Of a stretch of DNA of 64,000 nt, positions 1-11,482 are shown piece after piece. The stretch is from contig RSEE01000055.1 in NCBI GenBank assembly GCA_003971905.1, forward strand, positions 248,001 through 312,000, written 5' to 3'. The notes beneath the pieces are model-generated. The model worked only from the letters and a program-made list of their open reading frames with translations, did not search any database and was not told the DNA's origin. Each line of letters begins with the position of its first letter. Position 1 is the first letter of the stretch. Both the position numbers and the translations under genes were made by a program. The stretch comes from Moniliella sp. 'wahieum'. Taxonomy: Eukaryota; Basidiomycota; Moniliellomycetes; Moniliellales; Moniliellaceae.

Positions 1-579
1 GACCCGAGATGGTCCGATCCAGGCTATTACGACCCGCCTGCTCCGCACATACCCAGTAAAGCGTGCTCCGCAGTCCAACCAAGTGTGATGATGGTTGATT
101 AAATTAGGTGCCGTGGCCCGAGGGGCCATGCATCCGTGCGACAATAGTCGCTCCCGGCACAAGTCCAAGTCGGCTGGCCTGAATAAGGCCACCGAGCTTC
201 CAGTGTCTTGGCGCGACGACTGTCGCTTCTATCCCTGTTTCCTTTTCCTTTCTTGGTCGCGTCTGCGGCGACCATCCCCTTTTTTGGCGTATCTTCCTTT
301 CTACACCCCCTGTTGTTTGTTTCCGTTTCCCTTTTGATCTTGCCTGTACCCCTGGTTGATGGGGATCCTTTCCCCCACCTTCCATTCTCCTCATCCCTCG
401 TCCACCCTCTCGTCCCTTCCCGACTATCCCTGTCCAACTCCCGCCCTTTTTCCAGCCAATTGATCTAGTATAGGCAGCCCCCTCTCTCCTCTTTTAGTGA
501 CCGTCTCCTCTTCCGACCTCGTCATCCAGAGCACTCCATCAGTCCAGTCGCGCGAGCCCTCCTTCAGCCGCGTCGATTT

Positions 580-790
580 CTAGGCTCTATCCGGTCTCAA
601 TTAAGGCAGTATTTGACCGTCACTGCCTCCTCCGGTCCCTAAGTCCCGGAGGCTTCAGACACGCTACTACGGCCCAAGCCGGTGCAGACACAGCCTTGCC
701 ACAGGTGCAGCCGCCCCACCAAAGGCCTCTCTTCGTCCCTAGCTACACTCGGATCCACCAACTAGCCCAAGCCCGAAATTACTGTGAGTC
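580..790 (+). repeat. Diverged direct repeat, copy 1
   Basis: Aligns by eye with 3290-3510 in the same orientation. Shared landmarks are a TCCGG(c/t)TC stretch followed by GGCAGT(g/a)TTT and a block of CTC/CCTCC. About 140 bp further on both copies have CTCGGATCCACCAAC followed by (a/t)AGCCCA. Identity is partial with indels, so the duplication is old. I recognise no coding potential in either copy. Confidence 0.5.
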
Positions 791-1485
791 GACCTACCCT
801 ACTCTCCTAAGGCCTAAGGGATCGTACCCCCAAAACCCCGGGCGTCCCCCCTGGTGGGGTCCGCCCCGTGACACCCCTCTACTGCATAATAGTTTAGCGG
901 CATTGTCATTAGTAGTTTGCAATCTCAATCGTTCCCATCATTCATCCAATTTCTTCGTCCCCAGCGTTTCGCTATTTCCTTGTTCTTCCGCTTCGCACCA
1001 TCCTGTCCTTTGCTCTTACTTCTTCTCCACGAACGATTGCTACATTCCTTGACCTAGTGTCGACTGTGGTCTCCATCTCCTTAGGTCCCCGAGTGTGACA
1101 GGTGCAAACCCTTGTAAACGGCCAATCGGAGCCACCCACGGAATGTCCGGTTTCAGAACCTGGTCGAAGCGAGCGGATGTAAAGGCACGACAGAGAGACC
1201 CACTGGTTTGGGTGGGTGGCTGTGTGCAAATTTAACGCCACATCTCAGACCCTCCGAGGACGGAGCAACGTGCAACATACATTGTCAAAAAAACCGTTAA
1301 AAAGAGGTCTACATAGGTACTCTGGGACACCTGGCTGTTTGGTCATTACCACACTTGACACCGTAGAAGGCGGACCAGACGGAATCCCAACTGGAGAATA
1401 AGCGTTACTCTTGCAGTGCGATCGATGTGAGCCATACATTCGTCAGCGTAGTATAAGGGGGAAGGATAATCAATGGTGACCGGTG

Positions 1486-1502
1486 AAGCTTGAAGCTTGA
1501 AG
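1486..1502 (+). repeat. Heptamer microsatellite (AAGCTTG)n
   Basis: Two full AAGCTTG units plus AAG. The same heptamer recurs at 7145-7154, 46903-46934 and 55293-55320. Confidence 0.8.
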
Positions 1503-1841
1503 GGAGAATGTGGAATCGCAGCCAACGTGCAAGCTAAGGTTGGAGAGAGGTTGGTCGGTATGCAACAAGACGGTCAATCAAAGGATCACATGGCACAGCT
1601 TGGAGGCCTTAGACATCTGTTTTACTTGGTTGTTCGGGTTGACGTTTACCGTTTATTTATAGTACAACTGTTAGGAGAAAACTAAAGGGCTACTGTGGAT
1701 ATTTATCAGCTCCCGCCGCGTTTCACATGTTTTTGTTTGATTGTTTTTTTTGATCTCTCGGCCCTCAGGGTGAGAGGCCTGACGGTGGGGCTTCTCCGCA
1801 TTCTTTCTATTTGATCGTTGATCCATGACGCATGACATGCA

Positions 1842-1860
1842 CTAGTGACTCTAGTGACTA
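1842..1860 (+). repeat. Heptamer microsatellite (CTAGTGA)n, interrupted
   Basis: Two CTAGTGA units separated by CT. The perfect version, three tandem units, is at 46819-46839. Confidence 0.65.
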
Positions 1861-2569
1861 CTGAGAGGGCCCTCTGTAGTCATTAGCCATTTTCAAAAGG
1901 TATATAGGTCACATATATGGAAGAGCATCGGGTGTGGTGTATATTACATCCCACACTGTTGGAGTACTCTCATCTAGGATCGATCTAGCGGTGCAGCTGC
2001 AGTCATTGATTTGCAATTCACAGTACCATACATACGTGAAAATCCCTTCTACCATTTTGTCTACAGACCTTTTACAGAAATAGGACAAGAACTATAAGAT
2101 GAAAAGCGTTGCGCCTATATCAGGATCTCTCATCGGGCGTGCATTCCTGTGGTTTGTATGAACCCAATGAAGAGGCTCGAGCGGGTCACGCCGGTCACGA
2201 CTCCCTCTGGCTCCTGCCATTGGATTCTATATAACCCGAATGGAGCCCGAGATTTTGATAGTATATACCACTGAGCGTGGTCAGAGACTTGTGAGCGATG
2301 AACCGTCTCCGATGCGTGTGGGAGACCCTTGGTCAGTAAGATCTTTCGCGGGCTTAAACATCTTGTGAGCCGTATTGGTGGAATGGTATCCACGTTTCGT
2401 CATGATCAGGGGAAGAGCGTCTATTGTATCAACCTTTCTGGGCCGATATATACGCGAACGCTTCAATTTTTGTAGCTTCTGCCATCGTATGTTGTTGGTA
2501 TACATAAAAGTCCAGAACGTGCTACTGTGACCACACTACATCGTCCTTGGTTAAAACATTCTTCTGGCC

Positions 2570-2690
2570 TTCTTCGCATCGCACGCTTCCCTTTACCTTT
2601 GGTCTTGTTCTCGTCCCATTCCTCGTGTTTTCTCCCGCAAACGATTTTGCCTTTCATTCTCTCCCGTCTCTGGCTATTATGCCAGTAGAG
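2570..2690 (+). repeat. Inverted diverged repeat, arm 1
   Basis: Matches the reverse complement of about 4500-4610. Both contain a pyrimidine-rich lead, then TGTTT(t/c)CTCCC, then (a)AACGAT(t/c)TTGCCTTT. The match is imperfect, so this is an old inverted duplication rather than a recent foldback. Confidence 0.4.
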
Positions 2691-3289
2691 AGCGTGTTGG
2701 CATCTCTGTTATTAGGGGCCTCCTCCTTGAATTCGACGTGATGTAGGGCCCGATGTTTTCCAGTTTTAACAGAGCTCCCTCCCAAAACCTGACAAAGTTA
2801 CGATCGAGGAGCGTGGCTGCGCGGCGAGCGACCATCGACCTACGTATCCTTGGCGAGACGACGTTTGGGCTATTCCATTCATATTTTCTCTGCTATTTCC
2901 CAGGTTTCGTCCCCATTGGGGATGGAGCGCTGTAAATCTGTTTGCTTCTCCTTGAACGGTGTTCCCTGTGTTCGCTGTCGTTCTCCATTTTCTTGTGTAC
3001 CTCCCCTTTCTCCTTCGAATGGGTTCTGTTTTCTCTTTAGGTCTAGCCTCTGTACTCAACAGGGGTAGTGGGATTATAATCCCCCCCCCTGCCCACCTTT
3101 TGTTCGATTCATACATTACAGGCAACTCTTCCTCTTTGACTTGCCTGCTCTGCTCTCTGCCCTTTCGACTCTCAGCCTTTCATGTCACAGTTCCACCTTA
3201 TTAGTCGCTCTCGGCGTCCGGATTTCTCCCCTATGCAATCCATGAAGCATTTATCGCAAAAGAGTTCAGTCCCACAGCTCTCCACTCTC

Positions 3290-3510
3290 AGATCCGGCTC
3301 CAGGCCAACTGAGGCAGTGTTTTGTCCGCCTCTGTCTCATTCCCTGTCCCCCGAATCCGGACGACTTCATCATGCATGCTACCATTGTTCACATCCGTTT
3401 AGTGCCTGCGTGCGCATTCGCCGCACGCAAGGGCCGATAGGCTTCTCCTTTTGTTCCTAATAGCTCCGCTCGGATCCACCAACAAGCCCAGACACAAACA
3501 TCCGTCAGTC
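3290..3510 (+). repeat. Diverged direct repeat, copy 2
   Basis: Partner of 580-790 with the same order of landmarks, including CTCGGATCCACCAAC at about 3471-3485. The spacing between the two copies is about 2.7 kb, and no related third copy was found between them. Confidence 0.5.
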
Positions 3511-4499
3511 GATGATGTTCCATTCTCCAAAAGGGACTGTGCCCTTAAAATCTGGGGCGAGCGCTCGAGTTGGGGACTACTCACTACAGTTTCCCTCCGA
3601 CGCTTATAGCTCTCCAGGTGTTAGAACAGTTGACGGAATGAGGCAAGCAGATGTGTGTTAAGAAATGACGTTTCAGCCTCTCTGTGAATCGTTATTTCTT
3701 TACCAAGAGAAAGACACCATTCTTCGTATGTCAATATGGTACGCACACTATTGGCCTGTCTTCGGTCAACTCTACGCCATTTCTGATCTCCAAACGGAAG
3801 ACATTCCCTTCTCTTCACAGTTTGTTCAACTTTTTAGGCCCGAGGAGCTGACTTGGAAGAGGATGAAAGGACCTGGTCCTTTCTTCTGTGAAGCGGAGAG
3901 GTGTACGCTTTGTTTCGAAAGGAGGGAGCGGGCAAATATTGCCACTCTAAAGGGCTCAAATGCCAAGATGCACATGCGTTCACCGTCAATTCTAGGGTTT
4001 CAACCCTGAATGTGGCGGCGGTTGTTGCTCTTGTGCTTCTTTTTTCGTTCTACTTTTCGACACTCGCATGTCTTTTTGGACATAGCAGGATGCGTGTTTT
4101 GTGGGGAAAAAACCCTCCTACAGATGAGATGATTTCTCGCGTTTCAAGCTGTATGGAAACCGTCTGCTGCAACAGAACTGTTTTGTGGCCCCCAACAGAC
4201 AGAATATTAGTCGATACTATAGTCTGTGTGGTGGTTCGACCGCGGCTATGCTTGCCCCTCTGTTGGTCTACTCCCTCTCCCCTTCGCCCCTCTCGACTGT
4301 GCAGTTAATGTGGACGACGATTGGTAGTTCAAGATAATGGTGGAGGCGAGAATTATGTGAATCGCGTCCAGCTCACAAGAATTACACGTCATGATGTACT
4401 GCCTCGACTCTGACTAGGCATTGGACGCTCTTACTGTTCGAAAGCCATCTCAGCGTCACATTGCCGGAGAAGTTCTGTAACAGTCGGGACTAAACGAGG

Positions 4500-4610
4500 G
4501 AGACCAAGGTCCTGTCAGAGGCAGGGGAAAAGGCAAGATCGTTCATGGGAGGAAACAGAAAGCATCAGGCAAAGAACCGAGGCAAAAGGGAAGGACGAGC
4601 AAGAGACAGG
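4500..4610 (-). repeat. Inverted diverged repeat, arm 2
   Basis: Reverse-complement partner of 2570-2690. On the minus strand it reads CTGTTTCCTCCC, then GAACGATCTTGCC, the same order of landmarks as arm 1. Confidence 0.4.
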
Positions 4611-5335
4611 GTGCAGAATTGGAAATTGGAGCGAGCTTAGTCATTCAGTGACACGTTCCACACCTGTGTGCCTGCGTCATTAACCAGTGCGCAGGCCAGC
4701 TCCATTGAGAAAACTAGTAGCTTATTAGCCCTGCTCTATCACCACTCGCAGGATTTTGGTGCCCTCTTCGGAAAGAGAGCGGCCCGGACGAGATCTGGGA
4801 CACTGTCTCCCCCCCTGGTGTTAAGGCGCTGCACTTTCAATTCGTGTCCCTTTTGTCCCATGCGACTCGTTCATCACGGATCTCTCAAGTGTTTTTCCTG
4901 CAACACATTCCTACATTCCTAGTCTTTGCTTCTTATTCTGACGGTCTGAGTGCAACACTGCGATAGGTCACAGCTAGCGGTTCGAGCGCGAGAGGTAGTA
5001 ATGAGATGACATTGTGAGGGCTATATACTGGCCTTCATACCCCGCCGAGTTGGAGCGCAGAGCAACTACTATAGAGGGACGGGTTTTGGGACACAATCAT
5101 GGCCACAAAAGTCCGGCCATGTCGCATAGAAAAATGATGGGTTCTGTATCACTAGATCATGATCGCTGCCCAACATCCGACTACTAGCCTATGTCTATTC
5201 TTCCATTGTCGTCGTTGCAACGGATCCCGTCGCCCGAACTACGAACAATTCACACTGGACACAAGATGAGGTAGTTTACAATCCATTCAAGGGTACTTTT
5301 TTTTCACCAAAATGCCGTAGCCTTAAAGGGCACGC

Positions 5336-6672
5336 TTAAAGCTGGTACGCCTTCTCGGCCGACACGCCGGCCAGGCCCTTGGCAGCCTGGCCCGTGCCAA
5401 AGCGCTTGAGGCGGATAGCCTGGACAGCAATGAAGCCGGTGGTCTGGTCGGGCTCAAAGCCACCCAACTCGTCCATGGAGGAGAACTTCTCGTCGTACAG
5501 CAGCTCGTCCGACGAACGGCCCTCAATCACCACGTTGCCCTTGTAGAGCTTGACACGCACCGTACCGTTCACCGTCTTCTGCGAGGCGGGAATGCACGAG
5601 CGCACATACTCGCTCTCGGGCGAGAAGAAGAATCCATAGTACAGGATCTCCGACAGCTTGGTCGTGACAATTTGGTCGCGAATGCGGCGCACCTCGCGGT
5701 CCAGCGTCAGACCCTCAAGGTCAATGTGCGCTGCGCGAAGAATCGTCGCACCGGGCGACTCGTAGCACCCACGCGACTTGACGCCAATAAACCGGTTCTC
5801 GACAATGTCAACACGGCCCACACCGTGCTTGCGCGCCAGCGCATTGAGCTTCAGGAAGATCTCCACACCGTCCGTGTAGGTCTTGCCAGTCGCCTTCTCG
5901 TGCACAGCAACAGGAACACCCTGCTTGAAGTCAATCGAGATGTGCTCGGGCGTGTTGGGCGCCTGCTCGGGCGAGGTGGTCAACTTCCACATGTCGTCGG
6001 GAGGGGTGGTGTTGGGGTCCTCAAGGATACCAGCCTCGTACGAGATGTGGAACAGGTTCTCGTCGGTCGACCAGGGCTTGGACTTGGTCTGGGTGACGGG
6101 AATGCCCTTCTTGGCAGCATAGTCAAGCAGTGCCGAGCGACCGACAAAGCGGTTGTAAAACTCGGGGATACGCCAGGGCGCAATGACCTTGATGTCAGGC
6201 TGGAGACCGTAGAAGGCCAGCTCAAAGCGGACCTGGTCGTTGCCCTTGCCAGTGCAGCCGTGCGAGACAAACTGGCAGCCCTTCTGTTGGGCCGTCTCAA
6301 TCATGCCGCGGGCAATGACGGGGCGGGCAAGCGAGGTGCCGAGAAGATACACGTCCTGCGGAGAAAAGCGTTAGCCCACCGCACCTGCGTGCCCCGCAGG
6401 GAGAAAGAAAGGGCAGAGCATACCTCGTAGATGGCGTTGGCCTGGACAGCAGGGTAGATGAGGTTCTCAATGAACTCGCGCTTCATGTCGGCGAGGACGA
6501 AGTCCTTGGCACCGACCTTGAGCGCCTTGACGCGGGCCGCCTCGAAGTCCTCCTCCTGGCCGACATCGGCCATGAAGGCAACCACCTCGTAGCCCTCGTC
6601 GATGAGCCAGGCGAGGATGCAGGAGGTGTCGAGGCCGCCAGAGTAGGCGAGGAGAACGCTGCCTTTGGACAT
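5336..6672 (-). CDS. ARG1: Argininosuccinate synthase, one intron
   Basis: Joins citrulline and aspartate with ATP to give argininosuccinate in arginine biosynthesis. Exon 1 is 6672-6424 (83 codons) and exon 2 is 6355-5336. The intron 6423-6356 (68 nt) has donor GTATGC and acceptor CGCAG. The product is about 421 residues, the usual size. Near the N-terminus [10 protein letters not shown] is the PP-loop ATP-pyrophosphatase signature. The C-terminal half carries the conserved citrulline/aspartate-binding segments (for example [13 protein letters not shown] and [11 protein letters not shown]). The start sits directly before the conserved [11 protein letters not shown] segment. Both exons read without frameshifts, unlike many neighbours. 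Two TGACTCA sites lie upstream, fitting general amino-acid control. Confidence 0.97.
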
Positions 6673-6758
6673 GGTGAAGAGAGGGGGCGGTGGGATGGTG
6701 GGCTGCGAGAGACGAATCGTCCGCTCTCTTTATCTCTTCTGGCCGAACGGACATGCCG

Positions 6759-6765
6759 TGACTCA
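6759..6765 (+). promoter_or_regulatory. TGACTCA Gcn4/Cpc1-type site upstream of ARG1
   Basis: Perfect TGACTCA, 87 bp upstream of the ARG1 start codon. This is the known core of the general amino-acid control element bound by Gcn4/CPC1-type bZIP factors. Its use here is inferred from position and the nature of the gene. Confidence 0.6.
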
Positions 6766-7012
6766 GGCGGGAAGCAGCAGCCTGGTCCCGCCACGGACAA
6801 GAAAAAAATTGTCCGTGCGCGGCGGACAGGCACTGCCCCCGTGCCCACCCCGGTCCTCTCCGCACCCGCCGTGCAATGTCCGCCCACCCGCGGAATTTGC
6901 ACCGACCCAGCCGCGGCAGCACTAGCCGGCTGTGGACGGAAGCACCGCTGGGGTGGATTGGATCTGGAAGAAGGCAGATTTTCGCTTGTCAGATTCGGGG
7001 GTGTGGGACATG

Positions 7013-7019
7013 TGACTCA
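7013..7019 (+). promoter_or_regulatory. Second TGACTCA site in the ARG1 upstream region
   Basis: A second perfect TGACTCA, about 340 bp upstream of the ARG1 start, in the divergent intergenic region shared with the membrane-protein gene at 7620. Confidence 0.5.
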
Positions 7020-7144
7020 CGTGCTATCAATGTATCAATGCGACACGCCTTGAGCCTCAGCGTGAGCTCGTCAGCACTGAGTTCTTCCGGCAGGCCCGAA
7101 GCCCTGAAGGCCTTGAGAGCTTGAGCGTCTTGAACCGAAGATTG

Positions 7145-7154
7145 AAGCTTGAAG
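7145..7154 (+). repeat. Short AAGCTTG heptamer remnant
   Basis: AAGCTTG followed by AAG, in a stretch rich in variants of CTTGAA/GCTTGAG (7105-7154). Same heptamer as at 1486, 46903 and 55293. Confidence 0.5.
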
Positions 7155-7619
7155 TTTTCTACAATTGACCGAACTGCTGAATCTGAGGCCCAAGCTGGCG
7201 TGCTCCAGCTTCTCTTCGTTCTGCCCTGCACTCGTCCCCGTCGGATTGACAGCAAACCAAGTGGTGCTCGCCGTTGTCCCTGCTCCCCTTGCCACAGCCC
7301 CGCCCTCCGCCCCACTTGGCCCGTGGCGGGGAATTTGGGGCCTGCGTCGCGGCGACCCTACAGCGACCCCCAGCCCGATCCTTACGTAACGCATGACGTC
7401 GTGCCATAAGCCCCTGTGCGGGGCACCGGATCCTTTAGGATGGACCCGCCCTCGGCCTGGCGCTTCGGATCTCAACGTCCAGTACGTTCATCGATCCCCC
7501 CGCGATGCTGAGGCGCTGAAGCCAGACGCTGGCGCTCAGCTGTCATGACCACCACCGTCTCCCGCCCCCCCCGCCTCCTTTCTCCCCGCCTCCCGTCCTT
7601 CGCCTTCTCGCATCTCTTC

Positions 7620-8311
7620 ATGCCCAACGACGACGTTCTGGGCTTCAAAGCCGACAAGTTTGTCCTCCGTATCAACCGACCGGGCGCCAAGTCGGTCGGC
7701 AAGACACTACCTCAGGCCACGGCGCCGCCTACGACTAGGCCCGTGTTGGACGTAACAGCGCGCTTCGCGATCGTCTGCTGGCCGAAGCGCGCGCCCAAGC
7801 CGCCCCTGGCAGCACTACGAGCGCCTCTCCTGACCCATTTCGGTTGCTATGGGAGCACGCTGCCGCCTCTTCGTCGCTAGCCAAGGTAGAGGTGGAGCAG
7901 CCAGCTTCTACTCAGTTCCTCGTTTGGCTTGTAATGGGGGCGGTGGGGGTAGGCATGGTAGGCATGGTGCTCTACGGCCTCTTTCTCGCCTTGCTTCCGG
8001 ACGAAGAGGCAATGAATTGGTTTGTCACCGACGTTGTTCCGCCTTTGTTGGTCATCCTTGCCATCTTGGCTGTGCTGGCCATCTTGGGCGCGGTGGTGGG
8101 GTACTATGTGTGCTATTACTTCCCTTTTCTCCCTGTTCGCATTCATGGCCCGGTCATCAACCTTCCCCACATCACCTTGCCTACCCTCACCTTCCTCCCG
8201 CCCCCGACTCACGGCACATTTGCCACGACGGGCGTCGAGCTCCCCGCTTTTTTTGCTCCTTGGCCTGCGGAGCCCGAACCCAAGGTACGCGTGGTGTACA
8301 ATACTAGCTAG
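7620..8311 (+). CDS. Small two-TM membrane protein, unidentified; intron uncertain
   Basis: I do not recognise the family. The N-terminal piece starts at 7620 (MPNDDVLGFKADKFVL) in a different frame from the C-terminal piece. The C-terminal frame opens just after a TAG at 7737-7739 and runs to the stop at 8309-8311. A 44-nt intron from GTCGGC (7696) to CTAG (7739) would join the two in frame, but the donor is unusual and the intron very short, so an indel is an alternative. The C-terminal piece has two hydrophobic spans, FLVWLVMGAVGVGMVGMVLY and a longer one starting VVPPLLVILAILAVLAI. It ends in a proline-rich tail. Divergently arranged with ARG1. Confidence 0.6.
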
Positions 8312-8844
8312 CGCCCTGCTCCTGCTTTGCTCTTCTTTGCTTCCCCGATGTTACCCTGCTGGCACTGTCCTGTTTCCGACCTGCTGTATACGACCTCCTG
8401 TTCCATCCGACCCAACACCCTTTACCTTGTTCCATACTACTCTGCCGACCGTGTTCCCAGCATACCAACACATGTGTTTCATCCTGAACAATACCTGTGC
8501 TATACCGGGCCATAACCAGAGCGCCTGACCAAATCCATGCTACCCAGAAGGATCGAGGCACGTCCCGTTTCGTTACCCCCAGATACACCCAACCAAAAAA
8601 AGAAATGAACAAGATGGATAGAGCGGCGGGTAGACGCAGCGCTCGGCAGAAGCGAATTAAGGAAGGACCTAACACCATAGGGCCCAATCGGAGAGGGAGA
8701 CGATACGACAGCCCAGTGCGTCGATGGGAGGCGATGCAATCCATGCACAGCCCACAAACGAAAGTGGTAAAAGGGAGAAGAGGATGAGCAGAGAAGATGC
8801 ATGGAGCGAAGCTGTCGCGGGGAAAAACACGAGGAGGGAGATGC

Positions 8845-11482
8845 TTAATCGTCCTTGGCCCCCTTGGCCTGGCGGGCGGCCTTGATGAGAGGCACCAAGG
8901 AGCGAAGGTCCTCCTTTCCCAGACGGAGGAACGGGTGCCGACGGAGCGTCCGAGCGTCCGGTCGACGGTCCTGGTCCACAATCAGCGCAGCGTGCAGGAA
9001 GGCACGGAGCGATGGGCTGAGCTGGTCCATGGACGCAATGTGGGGCGTACCCGTCGTGGCAATCAGATAGAGCGCACGCATCGGGTTCTCTGTCAGGTAC
9101 GGCGGTTCGCCATCCACCATCTCAATCACCAAGATGCCCAGGGACCAAATGTCCACCTTGGCTCCGTACGCTTGCCGCGTCACCACCTCGGGCGCCATCC
9201 AGTACGGCGTGCCGACCATGGTGGTTCGCATCCCGGCCCAGCCGCCAACGGGGGTTTGGGCCGAGAAGCCAAAATCACTCAGCTTCACTTCCCCGCCCAG
9301 ACCGAGCAGGACATTGTCCGATTTGATGTCCGGTGGATCACACCGTTGTGTGAAGAAACAGGATGCCATCCAACAAGGCGGTACAGATGCCAGCAATCTG
9401 GGGTTCGGACAGGAGTGGGTGGTGACCACGTCGGTCAGGCTGCCCCCCGGCATGTACTCCATCGCTACCCCAGACTCAACCCCGCCAGCGGGGACCCTTC
9501 CTCCTTCTCCTTTCCTTCTCCCGCTCCCTCTCCTTGCCCTCCTCTGTCCGCTCGCCGGCCATTTGACCTGCGGGCGGAGTGGCAACCATAAACGCATCAA
9601 TAAAGTTGACAATGTGGGGTGATGGCTCGCCCGCGTCCGAGCCAGCACGGCCAACTCGTTGATCAACAATTCCTTTTTGGGCTGCACCGACAACTGCATT
9701 GCCTTGAGCGCCACGCGACTGCGTCCCATTCGACGTGCGTGTGCAAGTGGTGCGCATGCGAAGGGGAGGCGGGATGCGCCCGTGAGGGGAGGAAGAGCGA
9801 GAGCGCGTTCCAACCGAATGAGAGGACGAAGGGGAGGTACTTCGAGACAGAGCAGGTTGCCGCACGTGAGCCACATACACGCCCCCGACACGCCTTGTCC
9901 CACCTTGCGCATGGTCTGGGTATCGTACAACAGGTGCGGATCCGCCTTGTTGCACAGCTCGCGCAAGCGTGCACCACCTCGGCCTCGCCACGGATCCGCC
10001 GCGCATTTTGGGCTGCAATCGTCGCAGGCGACGCATCGTCCGTGCATGTCGCCGTCGGCTGGGCGCCCTCGGTGGCGAGGCAGAAGCAGGAGGAACCAAG
10101 CCAGCGCGCAACCGCAGGTCCGCTTTGAGGCCCGACAGGGGATCCCCCCCGCCCACAGGAACGGTGGGAGAGTCTTGTCGAGCGTGTGCCTGCGCCGTCA
10201 AGGGACTGACCAAGGCCGGGGCTGCAGTAGTGCCGCGGGTCAGTGTCATGGCCCTGGGCCGGCCAGAGGCTCGACCTAGCGACAAGCCTCCGGGAGCTGT
10301 GGAGACCGATGCGGTTCTACGTGAATGTCCGGGGAGAAAAGGATTCGCGGCAAAGGTGGGTGATGGTGACAGTTGCCGTCCGCTGGGTGCCGATGAGGTG
10401 GGCGAGGCAGGAACCGAGGCGAATTTGGGAGGGAAGGCCAGGGGGGGCTTGGGCCGCGTCTCTGTCGTGGGCGGTGGGGGAGCTGGGCGGCTGGCCGCAA
10501 AGGGTGCGTTGGTGGGGGAGGGGTGGCCCGAGGTAGGTGATGCAAGCAGGCCAGTGCCCGGGGAGGAGAGGCCAGCTTGGGACGTGGTTCCCGGCTCGCG
10601 TGCGCCGAGCTGGACAAAGTCCACAATGCCCCGCAGCATGTCCTTGTGCTCACTCTGTTCCTCGGTGGAAATACCGGCAGCTTTGAGAATGTCCTGCCAC
10701 GCCGAAGGCAGCGCCGAATTCTTACCATTCGAGTAGCCGACGTATTTGATCTTTTCTCCACCCGCCTCATCCTTGGCGCGAGTGAGGCCAACGTGGGCCA
10801 GGTGGACGGGGTCGTAGGGCATGGAAATGTTGACACCGCCGCTGCCACTGGCTCGGGACACCACCGAACTGCCGCTCGAACGGCCCTTGGCACTGGCTCG
10901 CCCATCGTCGGAAGAAGGGGCCCACCAGTTGACCGCCATGGTCCACAGTCCTGGGGGAGGCTTGGACGCACCGGGCGTTTCTGGCGCATGGGCCAAGCTA
11001 GACGGAGAGCTGGCCAGGGGGAGCGAATCTTCATTGGACGTGTCGGCGAGGGGAGTATCGCTGTCACCAACGGGGGGATGGGGGTGCGCCATGCCCAGGA
11101 CTACCGGATCAGCAGGGCTGCTGCAGTCGCGGGCTAGGATGCTGGGTTGCTGGTCGCTGTTGTGGGTCTGGGGGTCTGGGGGTCGGGGGTCGGAGGGGGG
11201 AGAGAGCGGGCGGGAGGCGGATGAGGGGCTGCTGGGATGGGAGGATGAGCTGAGAGCGAAGGCGGTGGCAAGGGGATGGGTGGGGGAGCGTGACAAGGAG
11301 GGAGGCGCGATGGGCCCCCGCACCAGGGCCGAGGGAGGGGGTAAAGGCGAGAGGGCGTGGGTGGGGCTGACGGCGGGAGAGAGAGAGGGCGAGGGCGGGG
11401 GATGGGGGAGAGGGGTGTCTGTACTCCATCCTCCGCATGGGCTGGACCGAGGAGAGGCGGGTGTGAGGGTGGTGAACGCCAT
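8845..11482 (-). CDS. p21-activated (Ste20-type) protein kinase with CRIB domain
   Basis: Serine/threonine kinase expected to act downstream of Cdc42/Rac in polarity and MAPK signalling. A long Ser/Pro-rich N-terminus leads into a CRIB-like motif, ISMPYDPVHLAHVGLTR, followed by PSAWQDILKAAGIS, the usual PAK arrangement. No PH domain was seen, which favours Ste20 over Cla4. Kinase landmarks are the Gly loop GQGVSGA, VALKAMQL (catalytic Lys), HRDIKSDNVLL-type catalytic loop, LSDFGFSAQ, VGTPYWMAPEV and DIWSLGILVIEM. The catalytic domain is spread over three frames by single-base shifts, for example just before the catalytic loop near 9340-9350 and at about 9410-9420. A Ser-rich insert of roughly 50 residues sits between strands beta2 and beta3, and a charged insert follows FIDAFMVATPP. 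Stop at 8845-8847. The first-exon boundary upstream of 11482 is uncertain. Confidence 0.85.

Larger units (their letters stand above)
1..5335. other. Gene-poor stretch with diverged repeats
   Basis: I recognise no gene here. Open frames up to about 135 codons exist on both strands, but none shows a family motif, a signal peptide or a convincing exon-intron structure. The stretch does hold old repeats, listed separately: a direct pair at 580-790 and 3290-3510, and an inverted pair at 2570-2690 and 4500-4610. A heptamer microsatellite lies at 1486-1502 and another at 1842-1860. Many pyrimidine-rich tracts look like decayed fragments of one dispersed family. Confidence 0.5.

Noticed and set aside
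1-120. Telomere or subtelomere end
   Set aside because: No TTAGGG-type tandem repeat at either edge of the window.
5672-6430. A 252-codon plus-strand frame opposite ARG1
   Set aside because: Exact antisense of a well-supported enzyme. It is open because of the GC-rich third positions of the real gene.
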